Assembly: GCA_946800325.1 (NCBI GenBank)
Contig: OX326956.1
Span: 43,857,552 to 43,921,551, forward strand
DNA: 64,000 nt
Reading direction: 5' to 3'
Origin: Luzula sylvatica
Lineage: Eukaryota; Streptophyta; Magnoliopsida; Poales; Juncaceae
Position numbers and translations under genes: made by a program. The notes beneath the pieces were generated by a model. It was given only the letters and a program-made list of their open reading frames with translations. It made no database searches and had not been told where the DNA came from. Shown one piece after another: positions 36,321-47,882 of the stretch (position 1 is the stretch's first letter; each line of letters starts with the position of its first letter).

Positions 36321-37616
36321 AAAATATTATATATTTCGGAGATTCTATCATATATCATTTTTTTATAATATATTTTTTTCCAAAAATATTTTGAGAAATT
36401 ATTCATTATTGAATATTTAAGATAATTTTTAAGTATATTTATCAATTAATGTTTAGCTAAATATAAATTATTTGTCGTTCATTTAAACAATAAATTTTAT
36501 AATACACTATTTTAAATATCCAATATATTTTTTTAAAAGAATGTACGACAGAACTCCCATATATATATTTATATTGTTATTCAATTATAGACGATGTACA
36601 TGTAAAATGTTTCAAAAATTGTATATTGTACATATGAAAAAGTTATAATAATTACATAAACTATGTTGATCAGATAATAAACTATATAATAAATAAACAA
36701 GATTTATCAGCTCAAAATTTGGTAGTTATTTCACCGGAGTATAGATGACTATATTTATTTAATTCTTTGAAAAACTCTAGCCATGACCCGCTGTATAATA
36801 GATTCAATAAGTTTTGAGTGGAACGACCTCATAGTATCATACGATACAATTCTCCATAGTTTTACGCTCGAAGCTACAAATTTGTAAAGTTCGTCATTAC
36901 ACTTTTCATGATAATGTATGCGCAGTCTTATATAGATACTCTCATTGCACTTTTCAAGCCTAATGATGGTTTGAGCACAATTTTATCGAAAACAAACATT
37001 CGAAAGCACACTACTTTTATTTTTTGAAACAAATTATATACAATTTAGGAATCGAAAAAGTGAAACTCGCTTTCATTTTATTTGATTCTCTCCCATAACT
37101 TATTTTTATTTTGCGAAAAATAAAAAAATAGACCAACTTGCCAACATTGTTTCATGATATCTGAATATACGAATAGGAAACATACAAACACATTGAATAC
37201 TCTTTGATGTTAAATAACCAGCTTTGTAATTTTACTTTGGTGATAAAAATGAGAATTACATGCTTGCTCATGTTTTCGGTGAGCAACATCATGCTTTTTG
37301 GAAGCAGCAGTCTAGACGGATTAATTAACATCATAAGTAAATTAAACAGAGTGATTCCACAAGTCTAAAACAATCTGATAAAATTGTGGGAAATATAATT
37401 GTAAAACTCAAAAATCAAAATATTTTTTTTTAAGGAAACATAATAGTTATTTATTACAAACAAAAAATACGAAACACAATTCCATTCAATCATAATAATT
37501 ACATCAAACAGTATCATCACTATGGATTTCATACAAACCACATTATTCACAATTTCTTGCATAGTTTTATCACAGATCAATGCAAAACCTACAAAAAAGA
37601 AAGTAGACAATGAAAT
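36321..37616. other. Spacer between ICDH and the 70-residue gene, unit 1
   Basis: AT-rich, conserved in unit 2 (50410-51879) and partly in the third copy (from about 62800). No gene seen; frames here are shadows. Confidence 0.5.
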
Positions 37617-37752
37617 TCATCTTTTGAAAGAATCCCCATTTTTAGTGGCTTCCCTAATTTGTTCTGCTATTTCTTCTCTTGCTTGTGCAGCTTTGTTCGA
37701 GAGGTTCTCAATGTTCTTCGAGGTTCTTACTGCAAATCTCTGAAATGCTTGG
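37617..37752 (-). pseudogene. Orphan exon 2 of the 70-residue protein gene, unit 1
   Basis: The 136-nt exon keeps its AG acceptor, frame and stop and encodes the same 45-residue C-terminal part as unit 2 (QAFQRFAVRTS...). Its intron is cut by the duplication junction at about 38230, so exon 1 and the promoter are absent. It should be a non-functional fragment unless spliced to something upstream in unit 2. Confidence 0.8.
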
Positions 37753-38221
37753 CTGTAAAAGATAAAAATCAATTAATAAACTAATAGTCATACTACATAT
37801 ATAAAAGAAACAATCAAAATTGCTCAATGTTTTAAGAGAATGTAGTTTCTCAACGTCCAATTGAAAAATAGAAGTAATGCAACGGATAGCGAGAGGAACC
37901 AGTCCAAATCATTCTTGCTTCGCTAATACAAGACCAAGTACATTAAATATTGATTTGGCCTTCAAAATTTTAGTAAAGCTTACAACTTCGCAAGATTTTA
38001 ATTAAAAAAACAGAAAAAATACACAACAAGCGCTGCTAAGTCGAATCCATTATTGCCTATTGGAAACATTCTAATAATAGAATCTCTATGAATTGAACTT
38101 AGCAACCTTCAATATACATATAAATTGAGAGAACTCAGTCCCTTAGATGTTCTTTGAAATTGCGATCATATCCGCAAAATCATTACAGGTCTGTAAAATT
38201 GCTCATCACCGTTCTCTCAAA
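37753..38221 (-). other. Truncated intron of the 70-residue gene, unit 1
   Basis: Matches 52016-52486 of the intact gene and ends at the junction. Confidence 0.6.
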
Positions 38222-38699
38222 TTTATATTCTTTGAATTTGAATGTATATCTTTATCTTGACATTTATTGTTATTTATGTAATCTTTTTTTTTATGGATAA
38301 AATTATGAAATTATTGTTCTAATTGTTCTAATATCTAATGAAGCATATATTTTCATTAATTAACATATTTACTGCATGTACCTTACAATAAGAACAAAAT
38401 ATATGTACTTGTGTTTATTTTTTGTATTTTCCTCACGTGAATGAATCAATAGGACAAAAAAAAATCAAAAAATCTGAAAAGAAAACCTAACACAGCAGTT
38501 AATAGTACTTATTTTTGTCAAGAGGCGCTTCCTTTGGCGCCAGAACTTGAATGCAATTGTTATATATGGTATTGTTTCATCGTGAACCGAGTCTATGACA
38601 ACTTATTTTAACCATTCATTTCTCCTCTCTTTGGTAACTGTCCCTAATAAATCCATCATTACTTCCTTTTCCCCCTTCTCTTCGTTTCCATCGCTGGGT

Positions 38700-38743
<44 letters not shown>

Positions 38744-38755
38744 TTTGTGTCGTTA

Positions 38756-40436
38756 ATGGTGGAGATGGAGAAAGATGGTTTCGAGTGGGCTGAAGTGAAG
38801 AAACTCCATTTTTTCAAAGTTCTGGTTGGAGATTTCAAGACTTGTCTGGTAAGGATTTTTCCCTTCGAAATCTCTTAGTTTCTCTCTGAATTTTTTCGAT
38901 GTTTCACTTTCACCCTCAATACTTTGCATTTTAATACCCAAGTTTTTTTCTTTTCTCTGTTTGAATCTGTAGAGAATTCCGCCCCAATTTGTCAAGAACT
39001 TAATGGGTGAAAAGGAAGGAGAAATCAATGGTTCAAATTCAATGCCTACTACGATTGAGGGTCCGAGTGGAAGAATTTGGCACGTAAAAATTGAAAAGAA
39101 GATGGATGAATTGTTTTTCACCACCGGATGGCCGAAATTCGTAGAAGATCACACTCTGCATGAACATGAATTCTTGGTGTTCAGATACAATGGTAATTTT
39201 AATTTCTCGATTTTGATTTTTGCTGTAAGTGGTTGTGAGAAAGAAGAAAGGGTTCGAGAAAGAGAAACCCCTGCTCGTCCCTTGAGAGAATCCCAAGAGA
39301 GAGTAATTGAAACTTCTGCGACTCCACAAGATAAAATTAAACAAAACAGCGAAACACCTCTCACTCGTGAAAAAAGAGAAAAATCGTCTCAGAGGAGTGA
39401 AATGGAGACGACCATCGAAGATAGAGAAAGCCGAGAGAAACCGAAACCAAACAAGGATTGTGAAATCGCGGTTAATTCTGATGAAAAGAATGAAGAGATA
39501 AACAAAGTGTATAGCGATTGTGAAATAATAACGAATCGTGACGAGGGAGATAAACGAGATAGAGGAGAGGATCAATTGAAGGAGGAGAATTACGAAGAGA
39601 TCATGAAATTGGCTAGAGATTGTCGAGACCTAGCAACGAAGAAACGTGCTAAGGATTTCGATTTGAAATCTTTATTATCTGAAAAAAGAAAGAAATCCTC
39701 AATAGCAGAGACTCTTTTCAACTTGAAAAAGGAAATCTACACAGACTACAAAGATCAATCTGGAAATTCCTCTCCCGTTTCCAATATCACGACCAATAAA
39801 GACGGTACTTTCTTTCACATTTGATTGTTCGGAGTTTACGTTTCCAATTTTTGGTTATTTAAAGCTTACAAAATTGTATCATTCAGGTAGTAATAATGAT
39901 TCACCGTCAAAGCGGAAAGCCTTGAAAGAGGAAGACGAAGTCGAAGAAATAAAAATAAGCGATACGCCCTCGCATGCAAAAAGTCGCAGTGCATTTTTTT
40001 ACGGACTAGTGAAACGCGAAAAGGATTTGAAATCACTCAAAGCCGCGATGTCTTTTCAATCAAAATACCCCTCTTTAGTTATTCCTGTAAGTCAGTACAG
40101 GTCCAAGCGATCCAGTTCCCTGGTAATGAATTAAACTCATATGCGAAAATAAATAAAAAAATATATAATTCGATGAGCTATAATTAACTTATATTTTTAT
40201 AGAAATTACCTAGCAAATTTTGGAGAAAGTATTTGCCGAGAGAGGAAACGATTTTTGCTTTGCGCAACCGATCTGGAGAAGAATGGCCCGTACGGTATTT
40301 ACCGCATAGTGGAGCGTTGGCGGTTGGGTGGCATGCTTTCATGAAAGGAAATTTATTGCAGGAGGATGATTGTTGTGTTTTTGAGCTCGTAAAACGAACC
40401 GAATTTCGAGTTCATATCTTTCGTGCTTCTGGGTAG
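38756..40436 (+). CDS. REM-like transcription factor with two B3 domains, unit 2
   Basis: Exons 38756-38848, 38973-39804, 39887-40122, 40203-40436; 464 residues, same structure as the unit 1 gene. Three amino-acid changes relative to unit 1: Ala to Val just after the first B3 domain, Lys to Thr near the end of exon 2, and Thr to Ser in the penultimate codon. Both copies are open; which is expressed cannot be told. Confidence 0.92.
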
Positions 40437-40768
40437 AGTTTAAAAACTTAAAATATTGATGTGATGATTAGTTTTATGTATTTTTCTTTTGTTCATGCTT
40501 GTTGATTTGGCTCTTCTGAATAAAGTTTGTTATGAAGAATGTAAATTAGTAGTTCCTTTCGGTAAACTTGTATTAATGCATCAGAGGAATTATAATAGTT
40601 CGATATGCTAATAATATGATACATAATATATGTTCATTATAATTTGAATCAATTATTTTTCAAGTCTGAATATAAAATATTCAGTCCAACTAAAATGAAT
40701 ACGCTACTAATAAAAATAACTTTACATAATACGAATAAATGAATTCAGAAAGATCAAAATACAAACAA

Positions 40769-40808
40769 GTTGATATGGCCGAGTTGGTCTAAGGCGCCAG
40801 ATTAAGGT

Positions 40809-40841
<33 letters not shown>

Positions 40842-40849
40842 TGTCAACA
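40769..40849 (+). tRNA. tRNA-Leu(AAG): tRNA-Leu(AAG), unit 2
   Basis: Same 81-nt gene as at 24212, with the D loop reading GGTCTAAGG instead of GGTCAAAGG. Cloverleaf intact. Confidence 0.93.
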
Positions 40850-41118
40850 AATTTATATTTTTCTCCCAAAAAACAAAAAAAGTTATAAACATAAAATTTT
40901 TAATTCATAAATATTGAGAAATATCAAAATAAGTAAAATAAATCTTCCTTATTTATCAAAAGAAATAACAAGCAACTGAAAAGCCAAAGATAATCTCACT
41001 GCAAGGAGAATAACATTATTTCACTTCATTAGCTAAACACAACACGCTTCTTATTTATTTCATTACATGACATCATCATAGCACATAAAAGTGCACAAAA
41101 CAGAAGTACAGCATATAA

Positions 41119-41948
41119 CTAAGCAGTATGAGTAGATGCGGCGAGAGCCCCCGCCTCGGTGAGAAGCGGTACCAACTTCCCTTGGTTGTGCAATCCAACC
41201 GTGCTGTCACAGCCCCCGATGTGTTTGCCTCCGATGAAGACGTTAGGGACGGTTCTCTGCCCCGTCAGTTCCTTCAGTGCTGCTTGCGTTGCCGCGCCAT
41301 CGCCTGTATCAAACATTTTTTTAATTTTAATTTTCAAATTAAAAAAAAAAGAGTTGAGAAAATATAATGGACTTACTTTCGACATCCAATTCGATAGGTT
41401 TGTAGCTTGCACCGACCTGAGCTAGCAATTGCTTCACTTGGGTGCAGTATGGGCAGAATGTTTTGCTGCAATAACAAAATTATAACAGTCAATTTGGGGG
41501 AAAAATGAATTAGGTTTATAAGCAATTTAATAGATCAATCCTCTTTATTTGTAATACTAACAGTCACAGAATCGAATGTTTGAATAGTTTATAATGCAAA
41601 TTGATTTCTATCAGATCGATTTGGCATCGGATAGAATCTGTCAAGTAATTCGATAACTTTATTGATCTATTTCAGTGGAAAATAACTAAATCAATCAACT
41701 ATATTATACAAGGACTGCAATAGAGAAGAGATCCAAACTACAGAATAGTTACAAAATGGAATAAGATTCGATTTAATCAGAAAAACAGAACAAAAGAGAA
41801 AGCAAAGAAGAAGAAGAGAGAAACGAAGGAGGCGAGACCTGAAAACGACGACCGGAGAGGAAGAAATGGTTTGCTTGACCTTATCGAGCGCCATGGTTAG
41901 CTTCTCTTGCTTCTCTTCTGGAGATTCCGACGAAAACAGTGCTCCCAT
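41119..41948 (-). CDS. Glutaredoxin, CPYC dithiol class, unit 2
   Basis: Exons 41839-41948, 41377-41465, 41119-41303; 127 residues identical to the unit 1 product, including CPYC at 41-44, TVP and GGCDS. Promoter and introns are also almost unchanged, so dosage rather than divergence is the visible effect of the duplication. Confidence 0.95.
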
Positions 41949-42130
41949 TTGATCTCTCCTCAGTTCAATTTATAGCGACGGATGGGAGCGGCCTCGTTCA
42001 CACCGCCACGTACGTAGTGTTCGTAATCAATGACCACACCACCCTCGTAGCGTTAGCGTTGCCGCTCGTTCTTATGCCAATTCTACCCACACCGGATCCA
42101 CTACAACTCTCGTAGCAGACTTCTCGTATA

Positions 42131-43304
42131 CTAATTTTATCCCCGCGCAATTATGCGAAATGTTTTTATATAATTATTTAAATAAAATTAACGCGTGTGC
42201 GATTAACGCGCGTGCATTTGAACTAAATTAATTTAATCATGACATATTTGAAAATATCATGATGTCAATAGATGCATATGATAAATTGTTGTTTCAAAGC
42301 AAAATTGAAGCTAATATTTTTTTGATAAATCGGGAATATGCAGAGTAGAATCATGATAATTTTATTTACTTTTATTTGCAATGAATATGTTGTAACATTA
42401 ATCAAAGACCTTTATTATTTTTTATAATAAATGAGCATTAGGCACTAATTTATGGGTATTATTTAAAGCAATTCTATACCAAGTTACGAGTTTCCCCCTC
42501 CTTAAATAGTTAATAGAAACATGTTAATAACTCTACATTGCTCAAATGAAAGAAAAATCATAGTACATTATAATATAAACTAAATTATAAATAAATTACT
42601 CGTTCAAAAGATAATTAAATAAAACGGATATTTGTTATCTAATAATGCAATAAAAATGATATCTAGATTTAAAATCTAGAAATACATCTAGATTCATACG
42701 TGCTAATCCGTAGTATAGCCGCGCAAGTTTAGAGATAAAAGTGCGGATTTATACTCGCGATGCTGCGTATAAATTTGGACATAGTTTCATTTTTTTTAAT
42801 CTAAATTCCCATCAATATGTATTTTGTATATATAATCAATAATGTAAGACTTATTCATTCTGTCAAAGGAGTGAAAAACAATATAAAATTTGCTCACACT
42901 TAGTAGAGTTATGAAAAACAAAATAAGATTTTAATACATTAGTGATATAATTTGTTTTTTCTTACATTTGGAAGAACAACATTGTGGGAAAAGTATGACA
43001 AAAAAGAGGTAAATAACAAAAGCCAATTTCTTTTCTCCAATTAATTATCGTGAATCAAATAACTTTCTCCTATTTTGTCTCACATCAAAAGGACCCAAAA
43101 TAAAGAATATATATAATTGAAATACCAGAGTAGGAGGGATAAAATTCAGTCCACTTTATTGGGAAGTTCAAAAGGAATCTAAAAAGAAAATTAAGACAGA
43201 AATGTAAATACTTTCTTGAAGGAGTAATCGAAACAAAATTAAATACTCAGCTCAATTACTCAAAAATGTAGCCACAAAATTCCTCGTCAAGAGTAACGAG
43301 TTCC
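42131..43304. other. Helitron relic and older ICDH 3'-flank paralogue, unit 2
   Basis: Counterpart of 25575-26740. Helitron remnant at 42131-42286, then AT-rich flank. A short insertion of about 8 bases near 43122 distinguishes it from unit 1. Confidence 0.5.
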
Positions 43305-43759
43305 TATGTTGCACGGATGCTTCGAAAATCAAATCGTATCGTATCGGATATTCGTCGAACACGTATCGAATACTTCACGTTGACGTAACGTATTCGAATA
43401 TTTTATTTTAAAATAACAACGAATATTTCTCGAATACTTCCGAATACATCTCGTATACTTCTAATGTAAAATATACTAGCAAAATAAGAATAAGAATTTA
43501 TTATCCAAATAAATGAATAATACATATAACTAAATAAAATAAACATTTATTTCATAAGAAATTTTTGTATAAACAAACTTTTAATATATTTTATGTCAAA
43601 TATATAATATATAAAAATATTAAATATATAAATTATAATAATAAAATAATAAATTATTATATATAATAAACGTATTGTATCTTATGTTTTTTTTGAAAAT
43701 TGTCCTATATATATTGTGTCGGATACGATATCCGTGTCTGTATCCGTACAACATTGGTA
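43305..43759. mobile_element. GTTGCACGGATAC-family TIR element, unit 2
   Basis: Duplicate of the element at 26741-27202 with the same ends. A 13-base deletion in an ACTAAATAACTAAATA tract separates them. Confidence 0.65.
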
Positions 43760-43810
43760 ACAACCAATAAAGTTCTGTAAATTACTCCGAATCTCCACCA
43801 ACAATGAAAC

Positions 43811-43811
<1 letters not shown>

Positions 43812-43850
<39 letters not shown>
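43812..43850. repeat. (TA)n microsatellite, unit 2
   Basis: About 19 units, half the length of the unit 1 allele. Confidence 0.9.
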
Positions 43851-43855
<5 letters not shown>

Positions 43856-44156
43856 CTCAAACACAAAAATAAAATAGAGACCATTTATCTTGTCTCAGAA
43901 TTCACCATCACATCTCTATATCCAAATTAACACAGTTAATTAACGTAATACTTAATAAGAAATATATATATTAACTATTAATTAATATATAATTAACTTA
44001 TATATGAATTAACAATTCATAATCAATATTAGTTAACTGTTAATTTTGTGTTCTTCGTTAATTTGGTGTGTTAATTAGGATATAGTTAAAAATGTGGTGG
44101 TGAATTTTGGAGGCAAATTAAGTATAATTTCTCAATAAAATGTATATATAATCCAA

Positions 44157-44240
44157 CTACGGAGAGCTGGACTAGCACGCGTCTTCCTTAGCCACCACAT
44201 GGATAAAAGCCTCCGTATTTAATTTAGATAAAATTCCTTA
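44157..44240 (-). pseudogene. Relic of the last exon of an NADP-ICDH gene, unit 2
   Basis: Same as 31676-31760; it was already decayed before the tandem duplication. Confidence 0.7.
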
Positions 44241-45035
44241 TTCTCAATTTAGCCAAGGATTTCATAATTTAGTTGGTTGGATGTTTAACACAATAAAATA
44301 TGTTGTAGAAATTATGAATTTGAGTAACATCGGCATCATATAAAAAAAATATAGGTATCAGTAACGACAAGCGATCGCTTGTTAGGTGGTGTTAAAAAAA
44401 AAATCGCTCTCAAGCACTCAAATAATCCAAAAAAGTAGTTAAAGACAAAAAATAACAAGCAAAATAACACTGCTATTTTCATTGTGTAATGTTTGTTAAA
44501 GATGAATAATATATAATTAATGCAATTATTAACAAATTATAGGTTACAGTTCGGTGAATTAAATATTAATTAAATAAAATTATACGCTATTTTTATTAAT
44601 TATTGTTAGGTATGTATTAATTATGCGCTAATTATATGTTGATGTTTTGTGTTAATAATATATATAGTACTTATTATTTCAAATATCCACGGTACGTTTT
44701 TAAGTATTCTAAAATATTTGAGGTGTTACTTGAAATTAACAAATGAAATATGAACGGAATTTTCGTAAAAAAAAAAAGGTTTTTAAGGAATTAGAAAAGA
44801 AAAGAAAAAATGAATATTAAAAACTATTAGGCGGTTTTGAGAAACTTCATGAGAATCATTTTCCATGCATGATGCGTGAATGAATTGCATGCCAAATTCA
44901 TGTTCCCATGTCATTTATACAAAATTATAAAAGTTTCAAAGAGTGAATGCTTGAGATATTTGAGACAACTAAATGAAATGCAAAGAACCATTTCTCCGCA
45001 GTCGTCTCCAGAGATATATATATATAGATATATAT
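44241..45035. other. Intergenic, unit 2
   Basis: Counterpart of 31761-32528. AT-rich, no gene. Confidence 0.5.
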
Positions 45036-46642
45036 AGAGTGCAACTATTTTGCTTGTACAAGTAAAGTTAGTATTGTACTTGTGATTTTTGAGCCGTGAG
45101 ATATTCATCAAGATGTGTGCTTGTTAATTCATCAAAAAACGACGTTTGTCTCTCTGTTTAATATTATTTTTCACGTTCTCCAATGTCCCTCCATCTTTGT
45201 CTTGTCTCCTGTATTGCACGGATACGCCGATACGGCGATACGGCGACGCGTATCGGATACGGCGATACGGTGATACGGCAATTTAACATATGATTTAGGA
45301 TACGATACGGATACAGCGATACGGCTAAATTCGATTTTTTGGAGTATCCGCGCAACATAGATTGTCTCTTCTCCCAAATAGGATCCAAAACAGATTCTTT
45401 AAGCCCATGCAAAATCTCCATTACCAGTGCTAGTGCTGTTCCTTTTCATTGCGCCAATTCCCCGTTCAGCTTTCCTCTTTCCCTTCACCATCCCTCAGAA
45501 AAGAGTTTGACTAGCAGTTTGCTTGTATGGAGGGGATTAGAAGGAACTCAACTAGCTCTCTACTCCGACATGAAATGTGGTTTAAGACCCTTATTTTGTT
45601 GTTCTTCGGGTTGTTTTCATTTGCTTCATAAATTTATTTTTCTGCATGTTTATGCGTTCAAATTTAATTGTACAATTAAGAAAATCGATTCAAAATTTGA
45701 TTTTTATTTGAGGTATCCGATGTTTGAGTTTAATCGATTAAAAATTTAGTATTAAAAATAGTTTCAAGGTGTATGCATGAAAAATTTCCTTTCATTTTTG
45801 GGGACATAAATGAATAATCACAGAGCCCGCAACATTAATAAGAACATTATGGAGATTGCTAAATGATGAAGACATTATACGAACAGAGAATATGAAGATT
45901 ATTGAGGCTTAATTTGGCACTAAAATGATAAGAATTTTTCACTTGTTCAATTGATGTATGTCTATTTACTTTCTTTGTTGAAATCATGTAGATACGAAGG
46001 CTACTAAAAGTTCTGAAGGTTGTGCAGATGGTTTAAGATTATGATTTAGGCTATGTTTTTGGGAGTCAAGTTCGGGATTTTATTGTGAGATGTAATATTA
46101 AGCTTTGCTTTTCAAATGTAATTTTTTTTTCCTTTTTTGCTTTTAAATGTAATTTGTTTAAAACTAGAATTATAAAATACAATTTCGTGATATAATTATC
46201 TTTTTAGTAAGTAAAAATCATTTTCAAATTAACAAAGACAAGTTGTTTGGAGAGATGGTCTTGCAAATAATTAGAACAGATACAAGCTTTATTTTCCATG
46301 GAAGCAAGATAGAATTGCTAGAGGGCTGCTGAAGGGAATCTTTTTGTTGGAAGAGTTCACAGATTAGAAGATTTGACAGGGGATGAACAGAGTCGAACAA
46401 ATGGGACTGGGGAGCAAGGAGAGAAACTCTGTTCTCGTGATTGTGTCCCCGATAAATATAAAAAAGAGAAAAAATAGAAGGAAATCTGGACAAACGGAGA
46501 GCTAACCTGAACCGTTAGCAAATTAACGTGCATGTGCTTTTATTTTAGATAAAATAAATGTGCACGGATCTCAGAGCAATCTGACGGTAGTAAAGGTCAC
46601 AAGTATAGATGGTTCAATACTTGTACAAGTATAATAACTATA

Positions 46643-46645
<3 letters not shown>
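45036..46645. mobile_element. 1.6-kb TIR element present only in unit 2
   Basis: Inserted in the (TA)n tract that is uninterrupted in unit 1 (32529-32574). Left end GAGTGCAACTATTTTGCTTG and right end complement GAGTATAGTTATTATACTTG are followed on both sides by TACAAGTA. It contains a short GTTGCACGGATAC-type element at about 45211-45362 and a 136-codon frame (45339-45749) starting inside that element. The frame has no recognised domain and may be a captured gene piece. TSD unreadable within the TA repeat. Superfamily open; the ends suggest a MULE-like element. Confidence 0.7.
45211..45362. mobile_element. Short GTTGCACGGATAC-type MITE nested in the unit 2 element
   Basis: About 150 bp; left end TATTGCACGGATAC, right end complement TATGTTGCGCGGATAC; interior of GATACGGCGATACGG repeats. 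A close relative lies at 53746-53892. Confidence 0.65.
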
Positions 46646-46677
<32 letters not shown>

Positions 46678-47882
46678 CATGTAAAATGAGAGGTAATTTT
46701 GTTAGTTTTTTTTTTTGTTGATATTTCGTGTGATATAATACTGTTGTTTAGAAATTAAATCTAGCATTTCCTTGATACTTCGGATACACAATTTGCGTTA
46801 CTATTTTGAAGTTACTTTTTTTTTTTTAAACCTGAACTATTGTTACTTTTAAAGTGTGTATAAGTACGACTTCAAAAAAAAAAAGGTGTGTATAAGTGGT
46901 GATTTGGATTTTTCTTAAACCCCAATTAGCTAGTTTATCAAGCACAATCTAAAAGTTTCGGTATTATATATCAGATATAGTTGTACTTTATATGCATATT
47001 TCTTTTTTTTTAAGCTAATTTAAATGCATATTTCTATTTTGTCTATATATTTTATTTAAAACTGGATTTTCTAATTTATAATGAATATTAAAAATCTAAT
47101 CAAAGATTTTTTTTTATTTTTTTTTATAGTAAATGGGCAATCAGCACTAGTTTGCGTACATTCTTTCCTTAACTCGGCACTGGATTTTCTCTTGCTTGAT
47201 GCTCTGTTTGGTCTTGCGAGTTCTGCATGAAAAATCTATCGATGGACCAAAACTACAATAATTATTAAACGTACTTTTTCTATACTCTGAGATCCTAAAG
47301 GTTATTTTCGGAAAACTTAACTAAACATCACGTCTAAATTAGATTTTTAGTAAAAAAAATTCTCAGATTAGATTTTTGATAACTTTCTGCTATCTTAACT
47401 TACAAATTGATATTATATATATTTGTTAACAAACCAAAATAGCATTACATTATAATATAAACTAAATTAGATATAAATTATTTGTTTGAAAGATGATTAC
47501 ACAAGACAGAGATTAGTATGTAATAATGCAATAATAATGATATCTAGAACCACCAAGATTCAAAAGGAATCTAAAAAAATTAAGATATTCAGAAATGGAG
47601 GCACTTTTTGAAAGATTTCCCAAAAAAAACTGTATATATTTAAATGAAACAAAATTAAATACTCAGCTCAATACATCAACTCCAAAAGGTTTTCTTCTCT
47701 CACAGAGCTAGTTACCCAAAATCTAGCCACAAAATTTCTCGTCGAGAGTAACATCAAATAAAGTTCCATAAATTATTTATTAAAATAACCCAAACGATAC
47801 GAACCATACTCGGGATCTCCACCAACAATGAACGAATATATCTACTCGCAAATATTAAATGGAAAAATAAAATATATATAAT
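46646..47882. other. Intergenic region downstream of ICDH, unit 2
   Basis: Starts with the rest of the (TA)n tract and matches 32575-33786. No gene. Confidence 0.5.

Larger units (their letters stand above)
21680..38236. repeat. Segmental duplication, unit 1 (16.6 kb)
   Basis: Collinear with 38237-52490. From the start through the REM and glutaredoxin genes the offset is a nearly constant 16,556 bases, with only single-base indels. Contents: REM gene, tRNA-Leu, glutaredoxin, ICDH relic, LINE (unit 1 only), ICDH gene, last exon of the 70-residue gene. The right junction lies at about 38222-38238. Confidence 0.95.

Noticed and set aside
37522..37743. Plus-strand frame over the small gene's exon 2
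   Set aside because: The minus strand has the splice acceptor, the frame conserved between copies and the stop; the plus frame is a shadow.
45339..45749. 136-codon frame as a genuine gene
   Set aside because: It starts inside a MITE, exists only in the inserted element and has no recognised domain; kept only as a possible captured fragment.
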